The position numbers were made by a program, and so were the translations under genes. A stretch of 64,000 bases of DNA from Halicephalobus mephisto. Its lineage: Eukaryota > Nematoda > Chromadorea > Rhabditida > Panagrolaimidae. This document shows, in pieces, positions 1 through 12,970 of this stretch. Positions within the stretch are counted from its first letter, which is position 1, and each line of letters opens with the position of its first letter. The notes under the pieces are model-generated. The model searched no databases. It saw only the letters and a program-made list of their open reading frames with translations, and was not told where the DNA came from. The stretch spans positions 62,001 through 126,000 of the forward strand of contig SWDT01000126.1 of assembly GCA_009193035.1 (NCBI GenBank). Reading direction: 5' to 3'.

Positions 1-599
1 AAAATTTTATTTTTTTTTTAATTTTAAAATTTTATTTTTTTTTTAAATTTTAAAATTTATTTTTTTTTTAATTTTAAAATTTTATTTTTTTTTTTGTTTA
101 AAATTAAAAATTTTTTTTGAAGATTTCTGAAACGAAATTTTTCAATTTTTGAAAATAATTAAACTCGAAAATTTTTAAAAATGACAAACAGATGGTCATA
201 AAATACTTGACTGTCGTACGGTAACTTTAGAATAAAAGTAATTTTAGGACTGTAAAAGTTGAATAAAATAAAAAAATTGTGCAAACAGAAATGAAAACTC
301 TTTCGATTTTTTGCCAGCTCTTTGATTTCACGTTTTTTCAGTCAGAAAAACGACAAACGGACCAGACCGACAGGACTGGACCGAGCTAAACTGGCCAAGG
401 TTGGTCAATTTGTAACAAATAAAAATGACAAAATTTTAAAAATACAAATATTGAACGTTTTAAAAGAAAATTTTTAAACAGCTGACTCCCTGAAGAATTG
501 AATCTCGAAAATCCCGGGACTCGAGTTGCAAGGCTGATTGACAAGTTGAATTAGCGACCTCGGGAGACCCCAACATTAAGGCACAATCAAATTATACAA

Positions 600-1200
600 A
601 CTATTTTTATTTTAATTTCGAAATTTTGAAATTTCAAGGTCCTAAAACGAAAAAGGAAGTTTTTTGGAAGCTTTTTAAAATAATAAATAATTCAAAAAAT
701 TCCAAAATTTTTATTTAAAAGTTTAAAAAAATTGAAAAAATTTTGAAATTTCAAGGTCCTAAAACGAAAAAAGAAGTTTTTTGGAAACTTTTTAAAATAA
801 TAAATAATTCAAAAAATTCCGAAATTTTTATTTAAATGTTTAAAAAAATTGAAATTTAATAATTTTAAAATTTTTTAAGATCCTAAAACGAAAAAGAAAG
901 TTTTTTTAAAATAACAAATAATTCAAAAAATTCCAAAATTTTTATTTAAAAGTTTAAAATTTTAAAATTATTAAATTTCAAGATCCTAAAACGAAAAAGG
1001 AAGTTTTTTGGAAGTTTTTTAAAATAATAAATAATTCAAAAAATTCCAAAATTTTTATTTTTAAAAGATAAAAAATAATTGTTTTAAAAAAATTATTAAA
1101 TTTCAAGGTCCTAAAACAAAAAAAGAAGTTTTTTTGGAAGCTTTTTAAAAATTAATTTTTACAAAACAAAAAATTTTCTAAAAACTCATTAAAAATTAAT
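600..1200. repeat. Tandem array, about 115-125-bp unit (AAGGTCCTAAAACGAAAAA)
   Basis: About five copies of TTTCAAGGTCCTAAAACGAA, GGAAGTTTTTTGGAAGCTT and AATAAATAATTCAAAAAATT. The rest of 1-1835 is A/T-rich sequence with degenerate forms of the same GGTCYTAAAACGAAAA motif. No gene seen. Confidence 0.7.
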
Positions 1201-1837
1201 TTTTTTGAAAAATAAAATCGATCAATTTTTGGTCTTAAAAAACAAAAATAAAAAATCAAATTTATGTTTTGAAGCAAAAAATAAACATATTTAAAAAAGT
1301 TAAATTTTCGTTTTAAAAAATAATTTTTTTTTGAAAAATAAAATCGATCAATTTTTGGTTTTAAAAAAATAAATAAAAAAAAATCAAATTTGTGTTTTAA
1401 AAAGAAAAATAAACATATTTAAAAAAGTTAAATTTTCGTTTTAAAAATTAATTTTTTTTTTGAAAAATAAAATCGATTAATTTTTGGTCTTAAAAAATAA
1501 AAAAAAATAAAAAAAATCAAATTTATGTTCTTGAACGAAAAATAAAATTAATTTCTGGTCTTTAAAAAAATAAAAATAAAAAAATAAATTTAATTTTTTA
1601 AAACGAAAATTTTCTAAAAAATTTTAAAATTAATTTCGAAACAAAAAATGGATCAGTTTCTGATTCTAAAAATAAACATTAACTTGAATTCACTTTTTAG
1701 TCTTAAAACGAAAAAGAACAATGTGTGTTTTTCAGAAAGCTTATCGAAAAAAATTCTTATCTTGAAAACAAAATTGACTGTACTATGGTCCCCAAGAGAA
1801 AATAAATATTAACTTACAAGGGAAGTATATTTATTCC

Positions 1838-2672
1838 AAGTGGTCTTTTGAAATAACTGATATCATTTTGGAGTTGCTGGAATGTGGATTCAGAATCTAT
1901 TATTTATTTTTTAAAAGTTCTTCTGGAGTCAGATAATTAAAAAAATAAAATTTTTCAAATAAACTCCAAAAAAGTAAGATTCAAAATATTTCTTAAAAAA
2001 AGTTGTATAATTTTAAATTTTCTGGAATGTGGATTCAGAATCTATTATTTATTCTTTTTAAAGTTCCTCTGGAATCAGATAATCGATGAAAACTACGAAG
2101 TTTCAATATAATGAATATTGAATTTTTATGTTTTTTACGAAATCAATTGGATAATCATAATCTGTTTCAAATTTGCATTTAAATACAAAAAAATACTCAG
2201 ATTATTATATCGCAGAAAACGAGTGTATCAAAAATTAACGAAAAAATTTTTTTGAAGTTTATTTGAAAAATTTTATTTTTTTAATTATCTAACTCTAGAA
2301 GAACTTTTAAAAAAAATAAATAATAGATTCTGAATTTACATTCCAGAAAACTTAAAATTATACAACTTTTTTCAAAAAATATTTTGAATTTTACTTTTTT
2401 GGAATTTATTTGAGAAGTTTTTTTCCAGTTATCTGACTCCAGAAGAACTTTTAAAAAATAAATAATAGATTCTGAATCCACATTCCAGAAAATTTAAAAT
2501 TATACAACTTTTTTTTAAGAAATATTTTGAATTTTACTTTTTCGGAGTTTATTTGAGAAGTTTAATTTTTTTAATTATCTGACTCCAGAAGAACTTTTAA
2601 AAAATATTAATAGATTCTGAATCCACATTCCAGCAACTCCAAAATGATATCAGTTATTTCAAAAGACCACTT
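1838..2672. repeat. Long foldback element with ~140-bp inverted ends
   Basis: The left end AAGTGGTCTTTTGAAATAAC is complemented at 2653-2672. Pairing continues inward for roughly 140 bases with few mismatches, including GCTGGAATGTGGATTCAGAA and TTCTGGAGTCAGATAA. Each side also carries extra internal copies of the GAATGTGGATTCAGAATC block: one more on the left, two more on the right. It encodes no protein I can see. Confidence 0.85.
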
Positions 2673-2679
2673 TTTTGTT

Positions 2680-3930
2680 ATATTTGATTTTTGACGTCTT
2701 TTGGATAAAAAACATTCAAAAAATGTCGAAAATTGGTGTTTTTACGTCCAATTTGACCCACTTCTGGTCCTGAAAAGAAAACATTAAAATTATGAAATCT
2801 TGGAACGAAAATTACTTTCATCTCGACACGAAAATCGATTTTTTGTGGTTCTGCAAGGAAAAATAAATATTAAATTAAAGTTCTAAGGTCCTAAGGGGAA
2901 AAGAAAATTTTCTTCGAAACACATCAAAAATTATTTTTATCTCGGAACAAAAATGGATTAGTTTTTGGTCTCGACGGGAAAATAAACATTAACATAAAAT
3001 CAAATCCGAAAGTCCTGAGAAAAATTTAAAAGAAATTTATTAATTTTTTTGTTCCAACACGAAAATTAATTCGATTATGGTCCTAAAAAGGAAAAAATAA
3101 AAAAAATAATTTTCGAATAAAAATAAAAAAAAATTTTTTGAATAAAAATAAAAAATAGAAAATTTAAAAAAAATTAATTTTTGGATAAAAATAAAAAAAT
3201 TTAAAATCTTGTAAAAATTAATTTTCGAATAAAAATAAAAAAATTCAAATCATTTAAAAAATAATTTTTATCTTGAAACGAAAATTTATCCATTAATGGT
3301 CCTCAAGGGAAAAAGCGAAATTTTAATTTTTGTTTTCAAATTGAAAAAATGATATTTATGTTTTTAAAAATCTTTTAAAACTTAATTTTCATCTTGAAAC
3401 AAAAAAATAAATTTTAATTTTTAATTTAAAACAAAAAAAATGATATTTATGTTTTTAAAAATTTTTTTAAAATTAACTTTTATTTAAAAAAAAATAAATT
3501 TTAATTTTTAATTTAAAACGAAAAAAAAATGATATTTATGTTTTTAAAAATTTTTTAAAAATTAATTTTTATTTAAAAAAGAAAATTTACTCATCCATGG
3601 TCCCGAAACGAAAAAAAATAAATTTTAATTTTTAATTTAAAACGAAAAAAAGATATTTATGTTTTTAAAAATAAATTTTTAATTAAAAAAAATAAATTTT
3701 AATTTTTATCTCGAAACAAAAAAAATGATATTTATATTTTTAAAAATCTTTTAAAAATAAATTTTAACTTTTAAAACGGTATTTTTTTAAAAATCATAAA
3801 AAATACTTCTTATCTCGACAAGGAAATTAATTTTTGTTTGATCTTGAAAGAAAAATGAACATTAACTTAAATTTGCTTTTATTAAAAAAGAAAAATAATA
3901 TTGTTTATTTTTGTTTTAAAAAAATAAAAA
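2680..3930. other. A/T-rich intergenic sequence with degenerate ACGAAAA repeats
   Basis: Variants of GGTCCTNAAACGAAAA and TTTATGTTTTTAAAAATYTT recur every 80-130 bp. No gene seen. Confidence 0.6.
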
Positions 3931-3939
3931 CATTTTTTT

Positions 3940-4860
3940 TGACAAAATTCGACAAATGTTTTCTTTGAAATAAAACACCTCCCAAAAATCGGAATTTTTC
4001 GAAGATTACCAAAAATACGCAAAAAAACTCAACTTTTGGATCCGTAACAATTTCGAAATGTGACATAATCGTCACATTTTTATGGATATTTAACATTTGT
4101 GACGAAAATGTAACATAATAGTGACGTTTTTCATTTTTTACTGAGTCCAAAGGTTACGCTTCTTTTTGTTTGTAGAGATTTTGGATAGTGTTTCTTTTCA
4201 ACTCAAATCAGGGCTTTCTAGTCACTATCCAAAAACTGTTACATTTCGGAATTGTTACGGACCCAAAAATTATGTTTTTCTGTATTGGAACAAAATAGTG
4301 ATGATTTTTATTTTTTACTAACCTAAAAGTTGTTTTTTGTTTGTAAAGATTTTGGATAGTGTCTTTTTTCAACTCAAATCAGGGCTTTCTAGTCACTATC
4401 CAAAAACAGTTCCAATACAGAAAAAAACATAATTTTTGAGTCCATAACAATTTCGAAATGTAACTAAATAATGATTTTTTATTTTTTACTAACCTAAAAG
4501 TTGTTTTTTGTGTGTAGAGATTTTGGATAGTGTCTATTTTCAACTCAAATCAGATCTTTCTAGTCACTATCCAAAAACTGTTACATTTCGGAATTGTTAC
4601 GGACCCAAAAATTGTTTTTTTCTGTATTGGAACAAAATAGTGATGATTTTTATTTTTTACTAACCTAAAAGTTGTTTTTTGTGTGTAGAGATTTTGGATA
4701 GTGTCTATTTCAAACTCAAATCAGATCTTTCTAGTCACTATCCAAAAACAGCTCCAATACAGAAAAAAACAGAATTTTTGAGTCCATAACAATTTTGAAA
4801 TGTAACAATAGTCACATTTTTCATAAATATTTGACTTTTGTAACGAAAATTGTCATATTG
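3940..4860. repeat. Cluster of MITE-like inverted-repeat units
   Basis: The arms at 4238-4289 and 4580-4631 (GTTACATTTCGGAATTG...) are complemented at 4411-4464 and 4753-4806. Between the arms lie a TTTTGGATAGTG / CTAGTCACTATCC inverted pair and the phrase CAACTCAAATCAG. The same family recurs at 56170-56700 and 59960-60370. Confidence 0.8.
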
Positions 4861-5159
4861 ACAATTTGCATTTTGCATTTGTTACTGAATCAAAAACTGC
4901 GCTTTTTTGTGAAGAACAAACTAAACATCATTTGGTTTATTGTCTGATTTAAATAAAAAATAAAAATAAAACAAAGATTTCCAAAGGTCAACAAGGGTGA
5001 AGCAAGGCCGGCAGAAGAGGAAGGAAGACGATTTACACTCCTTCCTCGACCAAAGTAAAGAAACCTTTTTCGACTAAGAGGGATTTTCATCGAATAAAGG
5101 ACTAGACTAGAATGACAAAGGTATTCCTTGATCGCAGCGGAAGAGACCTTTCTCAAGTA

Positions 5160-5720
5160 GATTGAAAAAGATATTTCTCGACGAGGAGGACCTATCTTGC
5201 CTGAAGGAAGAAATCCTCAAATAAAACAAAAAATTTAGACTAAAGCAAAAGACCTTCCTGACCTGAGAAGACCTTTCTGACCTGAGAAGACCTTTTTCTA
5301 CTCCAGCGAGGAAAAACTTTTCTGCCTCAAGAAAAATTTTTTCGATCTAAATGAGATGTTTTCAGCCTAAAATAGGGCCTTTTCGACCTAAACTAAAAGG
5401 ACCTTTATTTGCCTGGAGTAGGACTTTTTCAGGCTGAACTAAGAAGTGTTTTACTTGCCTAAAATAGGACCTTTTTCGACTTAAAATAAAGATTTTTATT
5501 GAGTTAAAAAAGACCTTTTTCGACCTGAATGAAAAGAACCTTTTTCGACTTAAAATAAAATGATTTTTATTAAGTTAAAAAAGACCTTTTTCGACCTGAA
5601 TGAAAAGGACCTTTTTCGGCTTAAAATAAAATGATTTTTATTGAGTTAAAAAAGACCTTTTTCGACCTGAATGAAAAGGACTTTGCTTACTAAAAAGAAA
5701 CCTTGTTTAGCCAGAGCGAG
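5160..5720. repeat. Tandem array of GACCTTTTTCGACCTGAAT units
   Basis: AAAGACCTTTTTCGACCTGA recurs from about 5280. The last three copies near 5510-5680 form clean ~62-65-bp units with TTTTATTGAGTTAAAAAAG. The sequence 4860-5160 is GC-richer, but its open frame is unconvincing. Confidence 0.7.
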
Positions 5721-5879
5721 AGACCTTCCTTAACCAGAGAGACATTTCCACGACCAGAGCGAGTGGACGGCTGAGTCGAGCAGTTGTGGGTGGCAATGAC
5801 ACTTTCCTTTCGCCGAGGAAGCACTCGAAACCGAATTGAGTGAAATAATGAAAATGAATTTCATGTAACCTAAGAAGGA

Positions 5880-6230
5880 TTTAGAAACTTCTATTCATGA
5901 ATCTGTCCGGATTTTAGAATAAAGCAAAATTACCCAAAAATAGTTAAATTTCAATCGATTAATAATTTCGAAAAAATTAATTAAAAAAATTAAAAAATAA
6001 ATTTTTCTTTAAAAATAAATTTTTTATTTTTTTAAGAAAAATTTAAAAAATTAATTTTTCTTTAAAAATTAATTTTTTTTTAAATTATTTTTTTATTTTT
6101 TTAAAGAAAATTAAAAAAAATTAATTTTTTTTAAAATTATTTTTTTATTTTTTTAAAGAAAATTAAAAAAAATTAATTTTTTAAATATATTCGAAAAATA
6201 AACTTTTCTTTAAAAAATAAAGTTCGTTTT
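5880..6230. other. Simple A/T sequence
   Basis: Repeats of AAATTAATTTTTTTTAAAAT-like text; nothing else seen. Confidence 0.7.
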
Positions 6231-6349
6231 TGGAAAGCATTCTTGCTTTGGGTCTTGAGATAAGATTACAGAACACCGTGGAAGGTTTGGGAATCTTTCG
6301 GAATCTATTGGATGTTTTTAGAATTTTAAAGAGTCATGTAAACAAAGAG

Positions 6350-6990
6350 ATCCAGTTTTCGGTCTTAAGTGGAAAGTTTTAAAATTTCGCGTTGAGACAA
6401 ATTTTTACTTTTTTTTTAAATTTTAAACTTTTCTAAAAACGTTTAAAATTAAAAAATTCAATTTTTACAATTTTCGGTCTCAAGTGGAAAGTTTTAAAAT
6501 TTCGCGTCAAGACAAATTTTTATTTTTTTTAATTTTAAACTTTTCTAAAAACGTTTAAAAATTTTTTAAATCCAATTTTTGGTCTCAAGTAGAAAATTCT
6601 AAGAATTCGTTTCAGAATGTTTTTGGAAGTTTATCATATATTAATAATTATCATAATAATGTGACTTTTGAATCCTAAAATTACATGAAGAAATTAGTTT
6701 TTAGTCTCAAATAGGAAATTCCGAAAATTCGTGTCAAGACAAATTTTTGGAATTTTTTCAATTTTTTAGTCTTGAGTGGAAAAATTGAAAATTTTTAATT
6801 TTTTGGTCTCGAGTGGAAAATTTGGAAAATTCGTGTCAAGACAAATCTGTGAAATTTTTAAGATTTTTTAGTCTCGAGTGGAAAAGTGAGAAATTTTTAA
6901 TTTTTTTGGTCTCGAGTGGAAAATTCGTGTCAAGACAAATTTTTGGAATTTTTGTGGAGAATATTTTATAGGAAATTTAATATTAATATA
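6350..6990. repeat. Degenerate array of GGTCTCGAGTGGAAAATT...GTGTCAAGACAAATTTTT
   Basis: Two related half-units, TTTGGTCTCGAGTGGAAAAT and AATTCGTGTCAAGACAAATT, alternate at about 50-110 bp spacing. The half-units are roughly mutual complements (GTCTCGA / TCAAGAC), giving weak foldback potential. Confidence 0.55.
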
Positions 6991-7079
6991 GATAGACAAG
7001 TTTTCGTATAAAGACCAATGTGTCATATTATCACATTATCTGGGGCTTTATCCTTGACGAAAGTTAATTCTTCCTTAAT

Positions 7080-8810
7080 CCATGGTTTAAAATTTCGCAA
7101 AATTCTAAAACAAAGAAATTCCACAAATTGCAAAAATTAATTTTCTCTAAAAGTCAATTTTTAAAAGTTTTATTTTTAAAATTAAAAAATTAGAAAATTT
7201 AATTTTTTTAGAACTTTGAAAATCTTCAATTTTTATAATTTAAAAAAACTTATTTCAAAAAATTCCAAAAATCTTAGTTTTAAAAAAATTTCGAAAATTT
7301 TGTTTTTTTTAAAATTCAAAAATTTTATTTTTTTTTAAAAATTTCGAAAATTTTATTTTTTTTTAATTTTAAAAATTTTTTTTTAATTCGAAAATTTTGT
7401 TTTTTTTTTAATTTTAAAAAAAATTTTGAATTAAAAAAAGATTTTTAAATTTTTAAAATTTTGTTTTTTTTTAACTTTAAAAATCTTTTTTTAATTCGAA
7501 AATTTTTTTTAATTTTAAAAATTTCGTTTTTTTTTAAATTCAAAGTTTTAAATTTTTAAAATTTATTTTCTGAATTTTTGTGGTTTAAAAAAGTAAAAAA
7601 ATAATAAAATGGACAACACGTTCTTTGATTCGATCAAAAACAAGGGCTCAGCTGATCTCGATTGATCAATTACAACTTTTTCTTTCAAGTGGAAAAGAAG
7701 CCCAATGAGCAAAAAACTGACTTGTTTGTCTTTCGGGAATGGAAGGTCAACTTGGAAACATTACAGAAAACTGAAAACTGCCAAATGAATGGGGCTAGTC
7801 AACCACGAAATTGCAAAGTTTGGTCATGTATTTTCGGGAATTTATAACGACCAAATTTGGAATAAAGATATTTTTTGCAAATATTTATAAAAATAATATT
7901 TTTTCTAAATTTAAAAATTTTTTTTTCTAAATTTAAAGTTTTTCTAAATTTAAAAATTTTTTTTCTAAATTTAAAAATTTTTTTTTCTAAATTTAAAATT
8001 TCTTTAATTTTAGAAAATAATATTTTTTTTAAATTTAAAAATTTTTTTTAATTTTAAAAAATTATTTTCTTTCTAAATCTTAAAAAATAATTTTTTTTCT
8101 AAATTTTAGAAAATTTAAAAAATCCTAAAAAACTATTTTTTTTCTTAATTTTAAAAAATCAAAAAAAATAATGTTTTTTTTAATTTTAAAAAATTATTAA
8201 TTTTTAAAAAATAAAAAATCTAAAAAAAGTTAAGAATTAAAAAAAAATAATTTTTTTAAATATTTTTGGAATACTGTAGATTTATGAAAATTGTTTTTTT
8301 AAATTTTATAGACAGGAAAAATTTGTTAGAAATTTAAAAATTTTCGTCTGTAGTGATTTAATCTCGAAATTGATCCTGACAGATAAATCACACCCTAACT
8401 ATTCAAAAAATGTATTTTTTACGGTGTCTGATTGAAGGGGAACATTTCGCCAAGGACTTTTTGGAGCAATTGTTCCTTACAGTAACCTGATTTTCTGAAT
8501 AATTTAAACCAAAAAAATTTAAAATATTTTTAAAAAATTATTTTTTTTACAGTAATTTAATTTTTGAAATTTAATTAAAAATTATTTTTCACAGTAATCC
8601 AATTTTTGAAATTTAATTTTTATTAAAATTTATTTTTAAAATTATTTTTTTACAGTAATTTATTTTTTTTTTAAATTTAATTTTTTAAAATTTATTTTTT
8701 ATTAAATTTTTTAAAATTTAATTTTTTTAAAAAATTATTTTTTTACAGTAATTTGGTTTTTTATTTAACTTTGATTAAAAATAATTTTAAATTATTCGAA
8801 AACGAAATTA
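7080..8810. other. Mostly simple A/T sequence around a small GC-richer island
   Basis: 7080-7590 and 7860-8810 are TTTTTAAATTTAAAA-like text. Between them, 7610-7850 is GC-richer and has a 61-codon plus-strand frame with no recognisable product. No gene is supported. Confidence 0.55.
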
Positions 8811-9189
8811 CAGTACCAAACTGAAAACGTTTTTCAGAACAGCGCTATCCGTTGCTTCGTCATAATTTTGTAGTTTGATTTTTTAAAAACAAACTTATTA
8901 AAAATAAAAAACTTAAAATTTGTAATCTTTCTGGAATATCTCGAAACGAAATTTGAGTGTTTCAAAAATGAAGATGAGAAACCAAAGCGATATGAAAGGC
9001 GATAATATTTGTTGAGCGGTGCAGTGGCAGTTGTCGTCAAAACAGCGAAATTGCTTTGAGTCAGTCATTCGCCGTTGCGCAGGGGGCGCGAAAAAGACGA
9101 GAGGACGCCAGGGAAAAATTATAAAAGAGGAAAGAATGGATTGGATGAGGATTGGATGCGCAAGGGACTGGATTACATTCTGCCAAATT

Positions 9190-9430
9190 ACGTATTAAAT
9201 TTTAAGGAAATTGAACGTTCATATATCAAAATCACTTTTAAAACATTTTTAAATCAAAAAAATAAAAAATTTATATATCAAAATTATTCTTAAAACATTT
9301 TTAAACCAAAAAAAATAAAAACTCATATATCAAAATCACTCTTAAAACATTTTTAAACCAAAAAAATTAAAAATTCATATATCAAAATCACTTTTAAAAC
9401 ATTTTTAAACCAAAAATTAAAATTGAATAA
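9190..9430. repeat. Tandem array, about 60-bp unit (TCATATATCAAAATCACT)
   Basis: Four copies of TTCATATATCAAAATCACTT followed by TTAAAACATTTTTAAACCA. The segment just upstream (8990-9180) is GC-richer but has no recognisable gene. Confidence 0.75.
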
Positions 9431-9721
9431 TATTTATAGGTCAGATTTGAGATAAACGATGGAAAAGAATCAAATAGCAATATTTTGGGTTTTATAAAAA
9501 GATCTAGATAATGATTAGGAAGGCATCAATTTCAGAAAATTCGTCACCCTTCTAAATAATTAATGGGACTCTACTTTTTGACAGCTGTATAAATTGTCTA
9601 GAGTGAAGACGAGAGGAAAATCATCCCGAACTTTAAACACTATTTTTAAAAATAACGAACAAATAGTATCTAAAAATGATCGAAAATAGTCACTATCCAA
9701 GATTGTTAGTAAAGCTGTTGT

Positions 9722-10250
9722 TTTTGGCAGCTGTACTAATCCCCTCGGATAGTGATTGAAAGTGACTATTTTTAGACACTATCGTTAAAAATAGTGGAAG
9801 GATTTCAAACTTACTTTACAGTATTCATTAAAATAGTAAATGGATAGTGTTTAAAATGTTTTAAAAATAGTCACTATCCAAAGTTTTACTGGAGCTGTTA
9901 TTTTTGACAGCTGCACTAATTACTCCGGATAGTGACTGGAAAAGATAATTTTTGGACACTATCCTTGTAAATACGAAATGAATGATAACTAAGAAATTTT
10001 TATTTTCTAAGTCACTATCCTGATGGAATTTCCTGGATAGTGACTGGAATGTCGGGAAAATAAACACTATCCAAAGTTTTATTGGAGCTGTCATTTTTAA
10101 CAGGTGTAGAAATTGCCCCGGATAGTGACTGAAAATACAATTATTTCTAGACACTATCCATGGAGATAGTGAATTGGATAGTGACTGAAGAGTTCCTTGT
10201 TTTTGAGTCACTATTTTAATAGACAAAATTTGTCGGGATAGTGACTGAAA
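9722..10250. repeat. Inverted-duplication arm A (left)
   Basis: About 520 bp. It is the reverse complement, at roughly 90% by eye, of 33875-34397. Translating the matching minus-strand and plus-strand frames gives about 107 of 115 identical residues, but I read these as repeat-derived open frames, not genes. The block consists of GGATAGTGACT / AGTCACTATCC pairs around AGCTGTNA...TGACAGCT hairpins. Confidence 0.85.
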
Positions 10251-10439
10251 TTCTCATTGACTTCCTTTTGAAAAACATCTATAACAAAGTTTTTCCTCAA
10301 GTTGTAATTGCTTATGTGGAAGTCAATAAGACAAACGACTGACCACAGCCAGCTGGCAAAACAGTCGGTTCTCCGTCGGGGGAGGGTTTTGACAATGAGG
10401 CCGTCTAAAGGCCAGTTTTGCCCATTCCGGACTGGCACG

Positions 10440-11050
10440 ATAGGGTCACTTTGAAAAATTTAAAAATTTCAATTATTGTTTATTTTTAAAATTTCATGTT
10501 TAAAGTAGATTTTTATTTTTAAAGTAGAAAAGTCAATCAAAAAAGAGGATTAAGGACAGGAAAGACAGAAAATAAATGGGTCTAAAACTAACAAAACTGA
10601 ATCGAACCAAAATGACCAAATAAAATTTTCTCTGCAAAATTAGTCAAAATCGAAATTAACAGTTTAATTAAATTTTTTATTTTTATTTAAATTTAAAAAT
10701 TTAATTTTTTTCATTAAAATTTAATTTTTTTATTTAAATTTTAAAATCCTTATTAAATTTTTTATTTTTATTTAAATTTTTAAATTTAATTTTTTTATTA
10801 AAATTTAAAAATCTTTATTAAATTTCTTTATTTTTATTTAAATTTAATTTTTTATTCGGTTTTAAAATTTTCACTTTTATTCAAAATTTCTAATTTTTAT
10901 TTAAATTTAAAAATTAAAATTTTGTTTTAAATTTAAAATTCTATTTTTTATTTTAAAATTAAAATTTTATTTTTTATTCTAAAATTAAAATTTTTATTTA
11001 AATTTAAAATTTTATTTTTTATTTTAAATTTAAAATTTTATTTTTTATTC
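10440..11050. other. Simple A/T sequence
   Basis: From about 10660 it is TTTATTTAAATTTAAAAT-like repeats. The GC-richer 10300-10440 stretch just before it holds GGCAAAAC / GTTTTGCC inverted words but no gene. Confidence 0.6.
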
Positions 11051-11299
11051 TAAAATTAAAATTTTTTCAAGTTGAAGGATTTTTTAAAAACGCATAAAAT
11101 GTTATTTACGAAGAACCAATACTTAGTCAACAATATTGGGAGATGGGAAATTTTCTTTTTCAAAGCTCTTTGAAAAAATAAACTAAAAAAATTAATCATA
11201 CTGTTATAAAAACAGACATGGACGTTTTCGCGAAATCGTCTCAAGGAATTTTTTAAATTTTTAAGCGGTTTAAATTTTGGAAAGATGTAAATTTTTTTT

Positions 11300-11770
11300 A
11301 ATTTTCGGAAGGTCCTAGAAACTTCTACTGGGAGTTTAGAGGGCTTCAGAAGTTTCTATTAGAAGTTTAAAAGGTTTTAGAATCCTCCACTAAAGTTCTA
11401 GAAGGCTTTAGAAGCTTATATTAACAGTTTAAAGAACTTCAGAATCCTCTACTTAAATTCTAGAAGGCTTCAGAATCCTCCACTAAAGTTCTAGAAGATT
11501 TCAGAATCCTCTACTTAAATTCTAGAAAACTTCAGAATCCTCTACTAAAGTTCTAGAAGATTTCAGAAGTTCCTATTAAAGTCCTAGAAGATTTCAGAAT
11601 CCTCCACTACAGTTCCAGAATACTGTAAAATCTTCCATCGATATTCTAGAAGCTTCTAAAACTCCCTATTAAGATTCTAGAAATCTCCAGAAGCTTCTAC
11701 TAAGGTCCTAGAAAATTTTAAAATCTTTCGTTGACGTCCTAAAAAACCTAAAAATTACTTCTAAAATTTC
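11300..11770. repeat. Tandem array B rich in TTCTAGAA / TTCAGAAT
   Basis: About a dozen degenerate units of about 38 bp, such as AGTTCTAGAAGATTTCAGAA followed by TCCTCTACTAA. Alternating TTC and GAA triplets at 5-bp spacing match the heat-shock element consensus (inference). Confidence 0.7.
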
Positions 11771-11929
11771 ATAAGCCTTCCATTTTATTTTTTTGAATTC
11801 TAAAACCTTTTACTGAATTCCAATAATAAAAACTCGATTAAAAAGTCATCAAAAAATAATCATTAAAGACACTTGGCCAAACTAAGACGACAAAGGTCAC
11901 TGAGCGGATTCCATATGTGGGCCAGATTT

Positions 11930-12970
11930 TCCATTTTTAAATTTTTTTTAAAATTAAAAAATTTTATTTTTTTTAAATTAAAAAATTTTATTTTTTTTAA
12001 AATTAAAAAACTTTATTTTTTTTTAAATTAAAAAATTTTTACTTTTTTATTTTTTTTAGATTAAAAATTTCCGTATTTTTTATTTTTTGGTTAATTTAAA
12101 AAGTTGGATTTTTAGAATCCTAAATTTGGAAATTTCATAAACTTAAAAATCTTCCGAAATTTCGCGAAACAGACTTGTCCGTTTTTTCGTTTTTTGTTTG
12201 TCGGACTTCTGTTTGTCGACATGAGAATTTGCCACTACAAAAAACGCAGTCGTGAACGTAGAATTTGAAACATGACCAATGATGCATTAATTAAAGGATT
12301 AAAAATAAATGCGGTTATTTGGATAAACATGTATTTTTTTTCAACGTCATTACAGAATATTTCGAAATAAAAATAAAAATAATCAAGTTATTCAATATAG
12401 AAAATTCTAGACGTAATTATTAAAAACGAAATTTTCCGTCCGAGAGTTATTTAATGAATTTTTACTTTTTTAAATCAAATTTTCATAAAAATTGAATTAT
12501 TTTTTATATTTTTAAAATCTTTGGAAAATCTTTTATAATTTTATATAAAACTTCATATATGAAAAAAGTTCAAAAAATATTATTTTTATAAAAATAAATT
12601 TTAAAAAATCAAATTTTTATAAAAATTGAATTATTTTTTATATTTTTAGAATCTTTGGAAAATCTTTTATAATTTTGTATAAAATTTCATATATGAAAAA
12701 AGTTCAAAAAACATAATTTTTATAAAAATAAATTTTAAAAAATCAAATTTTTATAAAAATTGAATTATTTCTCATTATTTTTTATTTTTAGAATCTTTAG
12801 AAAATTTCCTATAATTTTATATAAAATTTTATATATGAAAAAAATCTGAAAAACGTTATTTTTATAGAAATTTAAAAAAACTAAAACCCCATTAAAAATT
12901 ACACTATTTTCCATTATTTTTTATTTTTAGTATCTTCGAGAAGTTGTTCACGTTTTTGTATGTGTTTCGA
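11930..12970. repeat. A/T-rich sequence including a ~130-bp array
   Basis: From 12460, AATCTTTGGAAAATCTTTTA followed by TTTCATATATGAAAAAAGTT recurs about four times. 11930-12060 is simple A/T text. No gene seen. Confidence 0.6.

Noticed and set aside
10211..10438. 75-codon minus-strand frame in a GC-richer patch
   Set aside because: Half of it lies in arm A repeat sequence and the rest has no recognisable domain or splice context.
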